DNA of 64,000 nucleotides. Source: Aquibacillus koreensis. GTDB taxonomy: Bacteria; Bacillota; Bacilli; Bacillales; Amphibacillaceae. Below are positions 17,081-26,810 of the stretch, in pieces. The first letter of the stretch is position 1; every line of letters begins with the position of its first letter. Below the pieces are notes generated by a model, which saw nothing but the letters and a program-made list of their open reading frames with translations, made no database searches and was not told the DNA's origin. Location: the NCBI RefSeq assembly GCF_025154055.1, contig NZ_JAOALK010000058.1, positions 1-64,000 on the forward strand, in the 5' to 3' direction. The position numbers and the translations under genes are program-made.

Positions 17081-17110
17081 TGTCAGAATTGATATAAAAT
17101 GCGACGTAAC
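17081..17110 (+). repeat. Dispersed ~30-bp motif beside a tandem array (copy 1)
   Basis: GTCAGAATTGATATAAAATG then CGACGTAAC. Related sequences occur at 33612-33643, 40703-40740 (minus), 50823-50851, 51317-51343 and 55734-55768, each next to a repeat locus. Confidence 0.5.
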
Positions 17111-17151
17111 GCTAGTCTATTCTAGGATAACTCCCAGATTATAATTAGCTT

Positions 17152-17450
17152 AGATTCCTTTTTCGAGATCTTCCGGCATCATAACTGACATTTGATTCCC
17201 TTTTGAGCTCCTCCTTCATCCTTTCGGGCATCATAACCGGCATTTGATTCCCTTTTGAGATCCCCCGCGATCATTTCGGGCATCATGACCGACATTTGAT
17301 TCCCTTTTGAGCTCCTCCGTCATCCTTTCGGGCATCATGACCGACATTTGATTCCCTTTTGAGCTCCTCCGTCATCCTTTCGGGCATCATAACCGGCATT
17401 TGATTCCTTTTCGAGCTCCTCCGTCATCGTTTCGGGCATCATGACTACTT
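17152..17450. repeat. Tandem repeat with 52-bp period, about 5.5 copies
   Basis: CATTTGATTCC begins at 17189, 17241, 17293, 17345 and 17397, exactly 52 bp apart, with a partial copy before. Each unit contains TCGGGCATCATGACCGA, whose TCGG/CCGA arms can pair. The period is not a multiple of three and no frame persists, so it is not coding. It fills the gap between the YitT terminator and the amidase gene. Confidence 0.9.
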
Positions 17451-17587
17451 TCTATTTGAATATAGATTGTTACGTCAAAGTTTATACAAATTCACCCATA
17501 AACCTCTAGCTTTTTCAAAAAAACTGACATCCCTATTTACATAAGCTAAACTAATTATACAAGATACTTTATCAGGAGGTTTTAAAC

Positions 17588-19027
17588 TTGGACGAACTAT
17601 TAAAATACGCAACTATACATGACATACAACTCGCTATGGAAGAAGGTGAGTTAACGTCCTTCCAATTAACAAAACTATACCTTGAAAGAATTGCAAAGTA
17701 TGACAAACAAGGACTAATGATTAATGCGATTGCAGAGATAAACCCTGATGCACTCCATATAGCAGAAGCGCTTGATCAAGAGCGTGGATTAAGAGGTGCA
17801 AGAGGGCCGCTACACGGAATCCCCATATTGGTTAAAGATAATATCGATACTGGAGACCACATGCATACGACAGCTGGATCCATTGCACTTGAAAACCACT
17901 ATGCAAAAGAAGACGCATTTGTAGCTAAACAATTAAGAGCAGCTGGAGCAGTGATCCTTGGCAAGGCCAACTTAACGGAATGGGCTAACTTTATGACAGA
18001 GGGAATGCCGAATGGCTATAGCTCGCGAGCCGGACAAGTGTTGAATCCTTATGGACCAGGAAAATTTGATGTTGGAGGTTCGAGTTCAGGACCTGGCGCT
18101 GCAGTGGCGAGTGGTTTTGCAACAGGGAGTATTGGAACAGAAACAAGTGGTTCTATCCTGAGTCCTGCAAGTAGTAATTCCCTCGTTGGGATTAAGCCAA
18201 CCGTAGGGTTAATAAGCCGAACAGGTATTATACCAATTGCTCATAGCCAAGACACGGCTGGTCCAATGACTACAACAGTTACGGATGCGGCTATTGTACT
18301 TGGTGCATTGACAGGAATAGATATAAAAGATCCTGCAACATCGATCAGCGAAGGACAAGCATTAACTGATTACACGAAGCATCTAGTCTTAGAAGGTTTA
18401 AATGGTGCGAAAATTGGCGTCGACCGAACGTATCTGGAAGGGTTAGAGGACGAAGAGCTTACATTAGTAAACCAAGCAATAGCCGACCTGACTAAGTCAG
18501 GTGCTACCGTTACTGATCCCGTAAAAATCAAAACGAATCCGACTGACTATAGTGTTTTATTCCATGAGTTCAAGGTAGATTTAAACGCATATTTATCAAA
18601 TGTGGCTTCACAGGTTCCTGTACATTCTCTTACAGAGCTTATTCAATATAATGAACAACACAAAGATAAAGCATTAGTGTATGGTCAAACGCTATTAACA
18701 GAGTCCGACAATACAAGTGGTACATTAACAGATCCGGCATATATTCATGCGCGTTTATCTGATTTACAATTATCCCGAACAGAAGGCATTGATGCGGTCA
18801 TGTATGAACATCAATTAGATGCACTTTTATTTGTAAATAACTTCGGTGCTGGTATTGCAGCCAAAGCCGGCTATCCTTCGATTACTGTACCAGCCGGTTA
18901 TACCTCAGACGGAAAGCCAGTCGGTATTACGTTCACCGGAAAGGCTTTTAGCGAAGGAAAATTATTGGAATTAGCGTATGCCTATGAGCAAATCACCATG
19001 CACAGACGTCAACCAAACTTATCCTAA
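17588..19027 (+). CDS. Amidase signature family protein
   Basis: A 479-residue amide hydrolase. The Ser-cisSer-Lys triad is visible: Lys83 in [10 protein letters not shown], the serine-rich GGSSSGPG at 164-170, and nucleophile Ser189 in [12 protein letters not shown]. This arrangement departs slightly from the usual GGSSGG and TGGSIR motifs. TTG start with AGGAGG eight bases upstream. It is a single gene, with no GatB or GatC nearby, so it is a catabolic or detoxifying amidase rather than a tRNA amidotransferase. Substrate unknown. Confidence 0.88.
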   Translation: MDELLKYATIHDIQLAMEEGELTSFQLTKLYLERIAKYDKQGLMINAIAEINPDALHIAEALDQERGLRGARGPLHGIPILVKDNIDTGDHMHTTAGSIALENHYAKEDAFVAKQLRAAGAVILGKANLTEWANFMTEGMPNGYSSRAGQVLNPYGPGKFDVGGSSSGPGAAVASGFATGSIGTETSGSILSPASSNSLVGIKPTVGLISRTGIIPIAHSQDTAGPMTTTVTDAAIVLGALTGIDIKDPATSISEGQALTDYTKHLVLEGLNGAKIGVDRTYLEGLEDEELTLVNQAIADLTKSGATVTDPVKIKTNPTDYSVLFHEFKVDLNAYLSNVASQVPVHSLTELIQYNEQHKDKALVYGQTLLTESDNTSGTLTDPAYIHARLSDLQLSRTEGIDAVMYEHQLDALLFVNNFGAGIAAKAGYPSITVPAGYTSDGKPVGITFTGKAFSEGKLLELAYAYEQITMHRRQPNLS

Positions 19028-19036
19028 ATGATTCTT

Positions 19037-19070
19037 AGTACAATCACGTTTAGTTGTGATTGTACTTTTT
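19037..19070 (+). terminator. Terminator of the amidase gene
   Basis: AGTACAATCAC (19037-19047) pairs with GTGATTGTACT (19056-19066), followed by T. Confidence 0.88.
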
Positions 19071-19139
19071 GTTGCTTATGTGAAGTAATTCACATTATAA
19101 TATAAATGGGGTTTTGGTAGATAAACAGAAAGGAGTACC

Positions 19140-19739
19140 ATGAAACGTAAAAGCATTTTTACTTTTTCACTTATACTTGTCACATTATTTATTAGTATTG
19201 TTTTAATAGGAAGTGTAACAAAGCCTATCACAATACAGTCCTTAAAACAAATTCCTTTTCAAGATACTTATAATCAACCTGAGAATGCCTACATCGTTTA
19301 TTTTTGGCAATCTGACTGTAAGTACTGTACGGAAATAGAAGACGATGTATTAGCTTTTGTTAAAAAATCCTCCACTCCAGTGTACCTTGTTGATATGAAA
19401 GAACAAGCTAACTCAGAAGCCTGGTATGATTGGGAGCAGCATCACCAACAGTATGATGTGATCGTTGGAGAAATAGTTGAGGGGGAAGAGGTAATTTATG
19501 AGGAAGTTGATCTCAACTCATATGCGGAAGACCCCGAGGTTCATTGGACTTTTTTAACCAATGACTCCAATCAAATCATTGCATCCCACAATACAGCCTT
19601 CGCAAATGACGCTCCTCAACAATTTAATGAAATAGAAGTAACTGGAACACCAACAATGATAAAAGTAACAAATCATACATTTGACCAGTATGTTGTCGGT
19701 GTGGAAGAGGTTAGCACATTGTTAGAAGTAAAAGAATAA
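19140..19739 (+). CDS. Membrane-anchored thioredoxin-like protein
   Basis: 199 residues: an N-terminal membrane anchor (residues 7-27), a thioredoxin active site CKYC in YFWQSDCKYCTEIEDDV, and a late cis-proline segment VTGTPTMIKV. It should act outside the membrane as a thiol-disulfide enzyme. A long acidic insertion of about 80 residues separates the CxxC from the cis-proline, longer than in ordinary thioredoxins. AAAGGAG precedes the ATG at 19140. Confidence 0.8.
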   Translation: MKRKSIFTFSLILVTLFISIVLIGSVTKPITIQSLKQIPFQDTYNQPENAYIVYFWQSDCKYCTEIEDDVLAFVKKSSTPVYLVDMKEQANSEAWYDWEQHHQQYDVIVGEIVEGEEVIYEEVDLNSYAEDPEVHWTFLTNDSNQIIASHNTAFANDAPQQFNEIEVTGTPTMIKVTNHTFDQYVVGVEEVSTLLEVKE

Positions 19740-19812
19740 CGTTATCAATTAGCAAGCAGACTTCAACAGTACAAGGCTTTTATCTACCAACCCATGTACT
19801 TTAAATAAAACA

Positions 19813-19854
19813 AAGGACCATTTGTACGAGGTCTCCCTCATACAAATAGTCCTT
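19813..19854. terminator. Long hairpin in the convergent gap
   Basis: AAGGACCATTTGTA (19813-19826) pairs with TACAAATAGTCCTT (19841-19854) with one mismatch. It is followed by TGTTTT on the minus strand. It could end transcription from either side, but it is 150 bases from the MATE gene. Confidence 0.5.
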
Positions 19855-20005
19855 CATTAGTGTTAAGCCTATACTTTTTATTTACGGCTAATGACTTCCC
19901 TTTATTATCTATTTTTCATCTTACAGCCTACTTTATCATACAGCCTGTAAGATACACATTTGTTTGTAAGATTTTCTGACGTAGTTTTTTCGAATGTGAA
20001 GGTGC

Positions 20006-21358
20006 TTATTTGCTTTCTTTCTCTTTAAAAATCTGCTTGTATTTCCAATTTCCATAACGATAATAAAGAAAAGCAAGCACACTACTAATGACAAAGCTGA
20101 GGCCCATCCCTATACCAATTCCGGTTTCTCCAAATAATGCTGATCCTACATACGTTAATGGATAGCGCAGGATCCAAAAAGAGATGAGATTTAAAGCAAG
20201 GACTTGATACATTGCCCCAGACGCACGGACGACTCCATTTAACACAAAATTAACACCAAGAAACGGATAGAAGAAAGCAATGATTGCTAAATACTTTCCA
20301 CCAAACTGTACAGCCTCTGCATCTTGAATAAATAAGCGAATACCAAAATCCGCAAATAATACAATAACGATCGCAAGGATAAACATGATCAGGGCGTTGT
20401 ACCAAAATCCGTACCAAGCTATTTTTTTAACCCGATCCCACTTTTGGACTGCTATGTTTTGCCCTGCCATACTATTTACCGCTGTACCTAGCGCATGTGC
20501 AGGTAACATAAACAAACTATCTAAGCGTTGTGCAGCACTAAAACCAGCAACCACATCTTCCCCGTGCGAAGTAACGACACTCATAATTGCTGCAATCCCT
20601 GCTGAAATGACCGACATCTGCAATCCAGATGGAATTCCTAAGTGTAAAATTAATTTAACCTCATCCCATTTTGGTAAATACGGGATGGAGAATGGCGCCA
20701 GTTTTTTTCGAAGTACAAAATAGATGCCGTAAAGAAAGGCAATTCCTTGTGAAGCAACGGTAGCATACGCCGCCCCATCTACTCCCCAGTTAAAAACAGA
20801 GATGAACAGAGGGTCTAATATAATATTTAATATTACTGCCAATAGAACAAAGCGCATTGGTGTTTTACTATCTCCAAGTGCTCTTAGCACTGTTCCGATA
20901 AAGTTATACCCTAACAGGAACAAAATGCCCAACGCATTAATTTTAAGGTAGCCAGTGGCACTATCAAGCATTGATTCTGGTGTTCCTAGCAGACGTAAAA
21001 TTGGCTCAGCTACTAAATATCCAACCATCCCTAATACAATCGCCATAAAAAATAAAGTAACGACAAATGCATTTAGATAATCCTTTAGCCCCTGATCATC
21101 GTCTTTTCCCTTTTGTTGGGACAAGACGGTTAGTGTTGTATTATTTATTCCAATAATGAAAGAAAGAATCGTGAAAATCACTGTACTAGAAACCGCAACC
21201 GCTCCTAAGGCATTCGCCCCTAATAGGTTTCCCACCCAAATACTATCTGCAAACTGATAAGATACTTGCAGTAATTGGGTGAACATTATTGGACCAGAAA
21301 ACAATACAAGTTGTTTCGGTATATTTCCACTCGTAAAGTCTTGTTGACTCTTCCTCAT
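20006..21358 (-). CDS. MATE family efflux transporter
   Basis: A 450-residue protein with twelve membrane segments, the MATE opening FSGPIMFTQLLQVSYQFADSIWVGNLLG spread over residues 20-47, and the mid-protein FGWGVDGAAYAT-type segment (VFNWGVDGAAYATVA). MATE carriers extrude cationic drugs or metabolites by Na+ or H+ exchange. The ATG at 21358 follows AAGGGAG; longer in-frame extensions lack a site. No regulator is adjacent. Confidence 0.92.
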   Translation of the reverse strand: MRKSQQDFTSGNIPKQLVLFSGPIMFTQLLQVSYQFADSIWVGNLLGANALGAVAVSSTVIFTILSFIIGINNTTLTVLSQQKGKDDDQGLKDYLNAFVVTLFFMAIVLGMVGYLVAEPILRLLGTPESMLDSATGYLKINALGILFLLGYNFIGTVLRALGDSKTPMRFVLLAVILNIILDPLFISVFNWGVDGAAYATVASQGIAFLYGIYFVLRKKLAPFSIPYLPKWDEVKLILHLGIPSGLQMSVISAGIAAIMSVVTSHGEDVVAGFSAAQRLDSLFMLPAHALGTAVNSMAGQNIAVQKWDRVKKIAWYGFWYNALIMFILAIVIVLFADFGIRLFIQDAEAVQFGGKYLAIIAFFYPFLGVNFVLNGVVRASGAMYQVLALNLISFWILRYPLTYVGSALFGETGIGIGMGLSFVISSVLAFLYYRYGNWKYKQIFKEKESK

Positions 21359-21560
21359 ACTTTTTTCTCCCTTGCATGTCGACTTTTCACTTCGGTGCCA
21401 TTTTACCACGCCTGCACGTTTAGACACATCTAATATGTCCACTATTATGGGATTCGATTGCGGCTTATCTATTTCCTTTGTACCGATTTACAAGTAAAAT
21501 AGATTAGTATAATATTCCTATTAAAAAGTTAGGTAAGTTTTTTAAGAAAGCGGGAGCAAC

Positions 21561-23063
21561 ATGATTTATAAAAAGTTTCAATATCGGTTGATGGGCAATT
21601 ACTTAATCGGCTCTTTTATTGCCGTGGTTATATTTGGTTCTGTTTTTATTACACAAACACTCCAAATACCACAAAATGATATGGACATTCTAGTAGGTAT
21701 TTTACTTATATCCATTTTCACAATGATCACGTCTGAAGGAATCGCGTTTCATTATCACATTAAACCCATTAAACATGTGATGAAAATAGACACTGCACCA
21801 TTAGAGGAACTGAGACACGCATACTCTCGCGTATTACGTTTTCCAACGTTAACGTTTATTCGGATTTTATTGCCGCATTTATTAGGGTTGGCGATTCCTT
21901 CCACTATGCTAACGTTTGCTTTTGTTGCGAATGGTTCTTTATCTATACCTTATTATTACATTGGTTTTGCATGGATCGGTGCCTTTTTAATCGCTTTGAT
22001 TCATGGAATTATCGAGTTCTTATTAGCAACAAGTGCAATTAAACCATTGTTAAAAGCATTAAAGGATCAAACACTTGTGCTCTATAACGTTGATCTGTCC
22101 TTAGAAGATTATGTGTTACTTTCGATCCGAAAGAAATTTTTCTTTAGTATTTTATTAATTGGAATCTTTCCTATATTGTTATATAGCTTGGCGTCATTTA
22201 TTTATCTTTTTCAATCGTACCCTGCTATTGTCAAAGAATACTGGCAATGGTCCGGCATCATTATATTACTAGTTTCTATTATCTCGTTTTACTTCTCTAT
22301 ACTACTAACAAGAGAAGTACAACAGCCTATCCAACAACTCCAACATGGAATGCATAATGTACAAAATGGCCAAAAATCCTACCTGGAAGGCTTTTATTCT
22401 GATGAATTTTCCACCCTAATTAGTGGCTTTAACCATATGGCAAAATCTATTCATGATAAAGAAGCACAAAATGAAGAACTTCTAGAGAGTATATTTACTA
22501 TTTTCGCCGCTACTTTAGATGCAAGAGATCCTTATACTGCCGGACACTCTATACGCGTTGCAAATTATGCAACAGAGATTGGAGAGAGGTTTGGGCTTGG
22601 GAAAGAGGATTTAGATATACTTCGCAAATCCGCCTTACTACATGACATAGGTAAAATAGGCATTAGGGATCAAGTCCTCTTAAAAGATGGCAAACTAACT
22701 GATGAAGAATTTGATCAAATTAAATTACACCCTTCGATTGGTGCTGATATCCTTCATCAAATACAACCAAAAGAAGCAATGCTAACACTTATTCCTGGCG
22801 TCAAATATCATCATGAACGATTTGATGGAAAAGGTTATCCAGAGGGATTAACGGGCGAAAAAATCCCAGTATTTGGCCGAATCTTAGCCGTTGCAGACGC
22901 CTACGATGCGATGACATCTAACCGTCCTTACCGGAAAGGAATGGCCGAGCACGTTGCTCTAAACATTATAGAAGAAGGTAAGGGGACACAATGGGATCCA
23001 ACATTTGCGGAAATATTTATTCAAATAGAACGAAACAGAATATCCGTTAAGGTAGATTCATAG
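21561..23063 (+). CDS. HD-GYP domain phosphodiesterase with membrane and HAMP-like region
   Basis: 500 residues: an N-terminal membrane part with about six segments, a HAMP-like linker near residues 245-295, and a C-terminal HD-GYP domain. The domain shows LLHDIGKIG at about residue 363 and HHERFDGKGYPEG at about 416, with the canonical HD and GYP residues, so c-di-GMP hydrolysis is likely. The membrane part probably senses a signal. A c-di-GMP-I riboswitch occurs at 39.3 kb in the same window. Confidence 0.9.
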   Translation: MIYKKFQYRLMGNYLIGSFIAVVIFGSVFITQTLQIPQNDMDILVGILLISIFTMITSEGIAFHYHIKPIKHVMKIDTAPLEELRHAYSRVLRFPTLTFIRILLPHLLGLAIPSTMLTFAFVANGSLSIPYYYIGFAWIGAFLIALIHGIIEFLLATSAIKPLLKALKDQTLVLYNVDLSLEDYVLLSIRKKFFFSILLIGIFPILLYSLASFIYLFQSYPAIVKEYWQWSGIIILLVSIISFYFSILLTREVQQPIQQLQHGMHNVQNGQKSYLEGFYSDEFSTLISGFNHMAKSIHDKEAQNEELLESIFTIFAATLDARDPYTAGHSIRVANYATEIGERFGLGKEDLDILRKSALLHDIGKIGIRDQVLLKDGKLTDEEFDQIKLHPSIGADILHQIQPKEAMLTLIPGVKYHHERFDGKGYPEGLTGEKIPVFGRILAVADAYDAMTSNRPYRKGMAEHVALNIIEEGKGTQWDPTFAEIFIQIERNRISVKVDS

Positions 23064-23116
23064 AATATGTACCAACACGCATTAGTCTAAAATGGGCTAA
23101 TTGTTGGAGGGTCACA

Positions 23117-23347
23117 ATGGAAACATTCTTAAGAGGTAGCCTTTATATTACTGTTGGGGTAATTTTCCTTTTATTATTTGCTATTATTACTGACATTCGG
23201 TTAAACATTCCTTATTTTTTGTTCATCCCTTTTGTTTTATTTGCCTTTTTAATAGCTAGTAAAAAAGCAAATCTTGAAGGTGGAGATGGCGGTGGAGTGA
23301 CTGATCATAGTGGGTATAGTTACAATGAAAGCGGAGAAGACGAGTGA
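23117..23347 (+). CDS. Small membrane protein
   Basis: 76 residues: two membrane helices followed by a Gly/Asp/Ser-rich tail (GGDGGGVTDHSGYSYNESGEDE). TTGGAGGG precedes the ATG. It lies 53 bases after the HD-GYP gene on the same strand, with no terminator between, so the two may be co-transcribed. The function is unknown. Confidence 0.65.
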   Translation: METFLRGSLYITVGVIFLLLFAIITDIRLNIPYFLFIPFVLFAFLIASKKANLEGGDGGGVTDHSGYSYNESGEDE

Positions 23348-23391
23348 CTCAGGATTATAATCCTCAAGAGTCTTGTCTACTCCGTTTTTTT
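23332..23391 (+). terminator. Large terminator overlapping the end of the small membrane protein gene
   Basis: CGGAG, AGAC and GACTC arms pair in order with GAGTC, GTCT and CTCCG, followed by seven T. The left arm is in the last codons of the gene. Confidence 0.8.
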
Positions 23392-23519
23392 CACTAAGAA
23401 GTATCATTTATTGGGAAAAAGAGCTCGCTGTTCATATTTTACGTAAGAAAAGCTTACAAAACTGATGTAACATAATTGCTATACCCTTATACTATGAAGT
23501 ACAGAAAGGAGTTCCTCAC

Positions 23520-23684
23520 ATGTCCTACTTAAAAGAAGCAATTGAAAAACAACGAAGGCATCTATTGTATGCATTAACCCAAAAAGGTGCAACACTTACT
23601 GAGGATGTATATCAAAAAAACCTTGGAGAATTGGTGGAAGCGTATCAAAAAATGACAATAACGAAGGAACAGGATGCCTTCTAA
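23520..23684 (+). CDS. FbpA-like small protein (paralogue 1)
   Basis: 54 residues, beginning MSYLKEAIEKQRRHLLYALT and ending with an LGELVEAYQKM helix. The pattern (aromatic-Leu-x-x-Ala-x-x-Lys-Gln near the N-terminus, then a Leu/Ile-x-Glu-Leu helix) is shared with 24027-24251 and 33420-33599 and resembles the Fur-regulated basic protein A domain of Bacillus. AAAGGAG precedes the ATG. The role of this copy is unknown. Confidence 0.7.
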   Translation: MSYLKEAIEKQRRHLLYALTQKGATLTEDVYQKNLGELVEAYQKMTITKEQDAF

Positions 23685-23752
23685 TTTTTTCTATAGGTTT
23701 TTGCTTTCCAGTTTTACTACTTCTCATTTATTTCCCCCTTTCTACTATACTT

Positions 23753-23780
23753 GAGTTGCCTTCACTCTAAAAGGCAACTC
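23753..23780. terminator. Hairpin after FbpA-like paralogue 1
   Basis: GAGTTGCCTT (23753-23762) pairs perfectly with AAGGCAACTC (23771-23780). It is followed by CTACTTTTA, a weak T tail. The remaining 23781-24026 gap shows a TATAAT at 23935-23940 but no clear -35. Confidence 0.55.
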
Positions 23781-24026
23781 CTACTTTTATATGTTTACCC
23801 TTTGCATAACATATTGAACGCTTATTAGACCATGTAAGTTAATGGTACGTGAGTCAAACACCCAAACCATTTTTTTATTATTCATTTTCTACCTATTTTT
23901 CTTTATGGACAGACACGAAATTGTCAGAAATTCATATAATAAGATTGTTTAGTAACGGAATAAATTGGTAATACTGAGAATTAATAAACCGCTTTCATTA
24001 ATAATCTAAAGAAAGAGTGATGTACA

Positions 24027-24251
24027 GTGGGCTTTCTGAGAGATGCCGTCGAGAAACAAAAGGAATTGCTAATCAGCGAATTAGAGAGAGATGGAAAAGT
24101 ATCTCCGAATAACAAGGAGCTACATAGTAAAACCATCTCTGAACTTATTCACGATCATGAAGAATTTGTTATCATGAATCACCGAAATAACTATAACTCT
24201 TTAAAATTCAATAAATCCATTCATATTAAAAAGAAGCCTAATCCCAGTTAG
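24027..24251 (+). CDS. FbpA-like small protein (paralogue 2)
   Basis: 74 residues: GFLRDAVEKQKELLISELER, then KTISELIHDHEEF, matching the other two FbpA-like proteins in the window, with a basic C-terminal tail (KSIHIKKKPNPS). The GTG at 24027 is chosen because homology begins there. The tail's last codons form the 5' arm of the terminator, so the tail may be shaped by that overlap. The upstream TGAGAATTAATAAAC only partly resembles a Fur box. Confidence 0.65.
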   Translation: MGFLRDAVEKQKELLISELERDGKVSPNNKELHSKTISELIHDHEEFVIMNHRNNYNSLKFNKSIHIKKKPNPS

Positions 24252-24262
24252 GCTTCTTTTTT
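24231..24262 (+). terminator. Terminator overlapping the end of paralogue 2
   Basis: AAGAAGCCTA (24231-24240) pairs with TAGGCTTCTT (24249-24258) and T continues. The stop codon TAG is the first base triplet of the 3' arm. Confidence 0.9.
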
Positions 24263-24277
24263 CTAACCCTATATACT

Positions 24278-25726
24278 CTATAAAAGTTGCTGTTGTAATC
24301 GAAAGCTAACTACTTTTTCCTCTGTCATAGCCTCAACGGCTGAGCGAACACCTTCCCTGCCTAGACCTGAGTTTTTCACACCACCAAATGGCATTGCATC
24401 AATGCGGTAATCACTACTATCGTTTACCATAACCCCACCTACGTGTAAGTTCTGTATGGTGTAATAGGCTTTGTTAATATCTGAAGTAAATACACCCGCT
24501 TGTAAACCGTAGTCAACATCATTTGCTCTTTCAACCGCTTCATTGACGTTTTCGACTTGATAGATTAATACAACCGGGCCAAAGATCTCTTCGTTAGCAA
24601 TCTTGCAGCTATTTGGTACATCCGTTAAAATCGTAGGATCATAGAATGTCCCTTTACGAACACCGCCAGCTTGTAAGGTAGCACCGGATTGGACTGCCTC
24701 ATCTACCCATTCTTCTACACGTTTTGCTTCCTTCTCGTTAATTAAGGGTCCCATATCTGTTAACTCATCTAATTTATCACCTACGCGTAATTCCTTGGTC
24801 CGCGCTTTAAACTCCTCTAAGAAAGATGCGTAAATATCTTTTTCGACATAAATTCTTTGTACACCGATACAATTTTGACCTACTGCCGAGAATGCACCTG
24901 ATACACATGATTTCACTGCATCATGAAAATCTGCATCACTTAAAACAATGACTGGTGAATTAGAGCCTAACTCCATGTTCACTTTCTTAATACCAGCTTG
25001 ATGCGCAATTCTTTCACCTGCATCGACCCCGCCAGTAAAGGAGATCATTTTGACGTACGGATGGGTAATTAATGTTTCTCCAATTTCTCTGCCTGATCCT
25101 GTTATAACGGAAAGGATCCCAGCAGGAAGACCCGCTTTCATAAATGCTTCTGCAAGAAGTAATGCACTTAACGGCGTTACGGAGGCTGGCTTCACTACAA
25201 CAGCATTTCCTGCTGCGATGGCAGGGCCTACTTTGTGTGCAACCAAGTTTAATGGATCATTAAAAGGTGTTATCGCACCAACTACGCCAATAGGAAAGCG
25301 ATAGCTATACCCTACACGATTCTCACTTCCTTCACTTTGATCAAAGTTAATGGTTTGCCCATTAATTCTTCTCGCTTCTTCGGCGCTTATTCGAATCGTT
25401 TGAATCGAGCGTGTTACTTCCCCTCTTGCTTCATTAATTGTTTTACTTCCTTCTAATGCTATCGTTTCTGCAAATCTTTCTTTGTGTTCCTCCATATATG
25501 CCGCAGCTTTATTTAAAACACGAATACGATCATGTGTTGGCCATGCATGCATCGTTTGGTATGCTTTATGCGCTTTGTCTATCGCTAATAGCATCTCACT
25601 CTCCGAAGCTTTTGGGACTCTAGCAATCACCTGATTATTTTGTGGATTATAAACCTCAAAGGATCGATCTGACTCAATCCATTGACCCGCTAATAACATT
25701 TTTTCATGTTTCACTTGTAGTTTCAC
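24278..25726 (-). CDS. Aldehyde dehydrogenase, last gene of the ectoine-type operon
   Basis: About 482 residues of the NAD(P)-dependent aldehyde dehydrogenase superfamily: general base Glu252 in NMELGSNSP and catalytic Cys286 in GQNCIGVQR. The position after a homoserine dehydrogenase and an ectoine hydrolase suggests aspartate-semialdehyde as substrate, making it a functional counterpart of DoeC; this is inference. The GTG at 25726 lies seven bases after GGAGGG and only four bases past the upstream stop, implying coupling. Confidence 0.88.
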   Translation of the reverse strand: MKLQVKHEKMLLAGQWIESDRSFEVYNPQNNQVIARVPKASESEMLLAIDKAHKAYQTMHAWPTHDRIRVLNKAAAYMEEHKERFAETIALEGSKTINEARGEVTRSIQTIRISAEEARRINGQTINFDQSEGSENRVGYSYRFPIGVVGAITPFNDPLNLVAHKVGPAIAAGNAVVVKPASVTPLSALLLAEAFMKAGLPAGILSVITGSGREIGETLITHPYVKMISFTGGVDAGERIAHQAGIKKVNMELGSNSPVIVLSDADFHDAVKSCVSGAFSAVGQNCIGVQRIYVEKDIYASFLEEFKARTKELRVGDKLDELTDMGPLINEKEAKRVEEWVDEAVQSGATLQAGGVRKGTFYDPTILTDVPNSCKIANEEIFGPVVLIYQVENVNEAVERANDVDYGLQAGVFTSDINKAYYTIQNLHVGGVMVNDSSDYRIDAMPFGGVKNSGLGREGVRSAVEAMTEEKVVSFRLQQQLL

Positions 25727-25730
25727 ACCA

Positions 25731-26795
25731 TCACCCTCCTTCAATTTTTGTTAGGGCGCTTTGTCTATGAAAGTGAATAATATCAATTAACAACGAGTAA
25801 CCTGTTTCCGTTAATCCGGCACCAGCACCTGTTAAAAGAATCGGACCGGATAAATCACATTCATATAGAATGGCATTTGTTGCACCTGTTACTCCTGCGA
25901 GAGGATCGTCTACATCAACTAACTCCGGTTGCACGGAAGCTGTTACCGTTCCATCCTCTTGCCTTGTAATTCTAGATAACAACTTCCACTTTTTGTCGTT
26001 ATCTACAGAATCTTTTACCTTATCCATTGTCATTTCTGTTATTCCTTCGCAGTAAATCTCATTTGCATCCAAAGGAGCGCCCATTAGATAGTTAGCTAGA
26101 ATAGCTGTTTTATATCTAGCATCATAGCCTTCTACATCACTTGTTGGGTCTGCTTCCGCATAGCCTAAACTTTGCGCTTTCTCAAGCGCCTCTTCATATG
26201 ACTTCCCTTTTTCCATTTCCGTTAAAATATAATTCGTTGTACCATTTAAAATACCTTTTATCTCTGTAATCTCGTTTCCTGCTAACGTCGTTACTGGCAT
26301 TCTTAATGCTGGAGTACCGCTCATCACTGTTCCTTCAAATCCCCAGAACACACCATTTTCTTCTGCTAGTTTAGCTAATGCATTGTAAGCAAGTGCAACC
26401 GGCCCTTTATTTGTCGTCACCACACTCTTTTTATTTTCAAATGCTGATCGAATGTGATCGATCGCTGGTTGCCCTGTTTCTACATCTGTAAATGTAACTT
26501 CTACAATTACATCAGCATTGGACTTTTTGATTGTTTCAAAGCTATCCCAACCCCTAATTAATCCAGGTGTTTGTGGATAATCTTCTACTTTTCCCGTTTC
26601 CTCTACTACATGGAGTAACTGATCGACATCAAGTCCTTCTGGATGATAGATCGAACCTTTCATTACATCCGTGACAGCTACAATTTTAGACTCGAATCCA
26701 TAATTAGATGATAAGCTACTCTTTCTTTCCTTCAATAAACGTGCTAAAGCCTGCCCAACGCCACCAAACCCGATAAACGCTATATTGGTACTCAT
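25731..26795 (-). CDS. Homoserine dehydrogenase, short form without ACT domain
   Basis: 354 residues: an N-terminal Rossmann motif FIGFGGVGQALARLL and the catalytic segment ILNGTTNYILTEM...LGYAEADPTSDVEGYDARYKTAILA, diagnostic of homoserine dehydrogenase. The C-terminal ACT domain found in most biosynthetic Bacillus enzymes is absent, so threonine feedback is not expected. In this operon it probably interconverts homoserine and aspartate-4-semialdehyde for catabolism. The start is close after GGAGGTGA, 15 bases after the M20 gene. Confidence 0.9.
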   Translation of the reverse strand: MSTNIAFIGFGGVGQALARLLKERKSSLSSNYGFESKIVAVTDVMKGSIYHPEGLDVDQLLHVVEETGKVEDYPQTPGLIRGWDSFETIKKSNADVIVEVTFTDVETGQPAIDHIRSAFENKKSVVTTNKGPVALAYNALAKLAEENGVFWGFEGTVMSGTPALRMPVTTLAGNEITEIKGILNGTTNYILTEMEKGKSYEEALEKAQSLGYAEADPTSDVEGYDARYKTAILANYLMGAPLDANEIYCEGITEMTMDKVKDSVDNDKKWKLLSRITRQEDGTVTASVQPELVDVDDPLAGVTGATNAILYECDLSGPILLTGAGAGLTETGYSLLIDIIHFHRQSALTKIEGG

Positions 26796-26810
26796 TTAGA
26801 GTCACCTCCA

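Noticed and set aside
17152-17450. Repetitive protein gene
   Set aside because: The 52-bp period shifts frame at each unit and stops occur in all frames.
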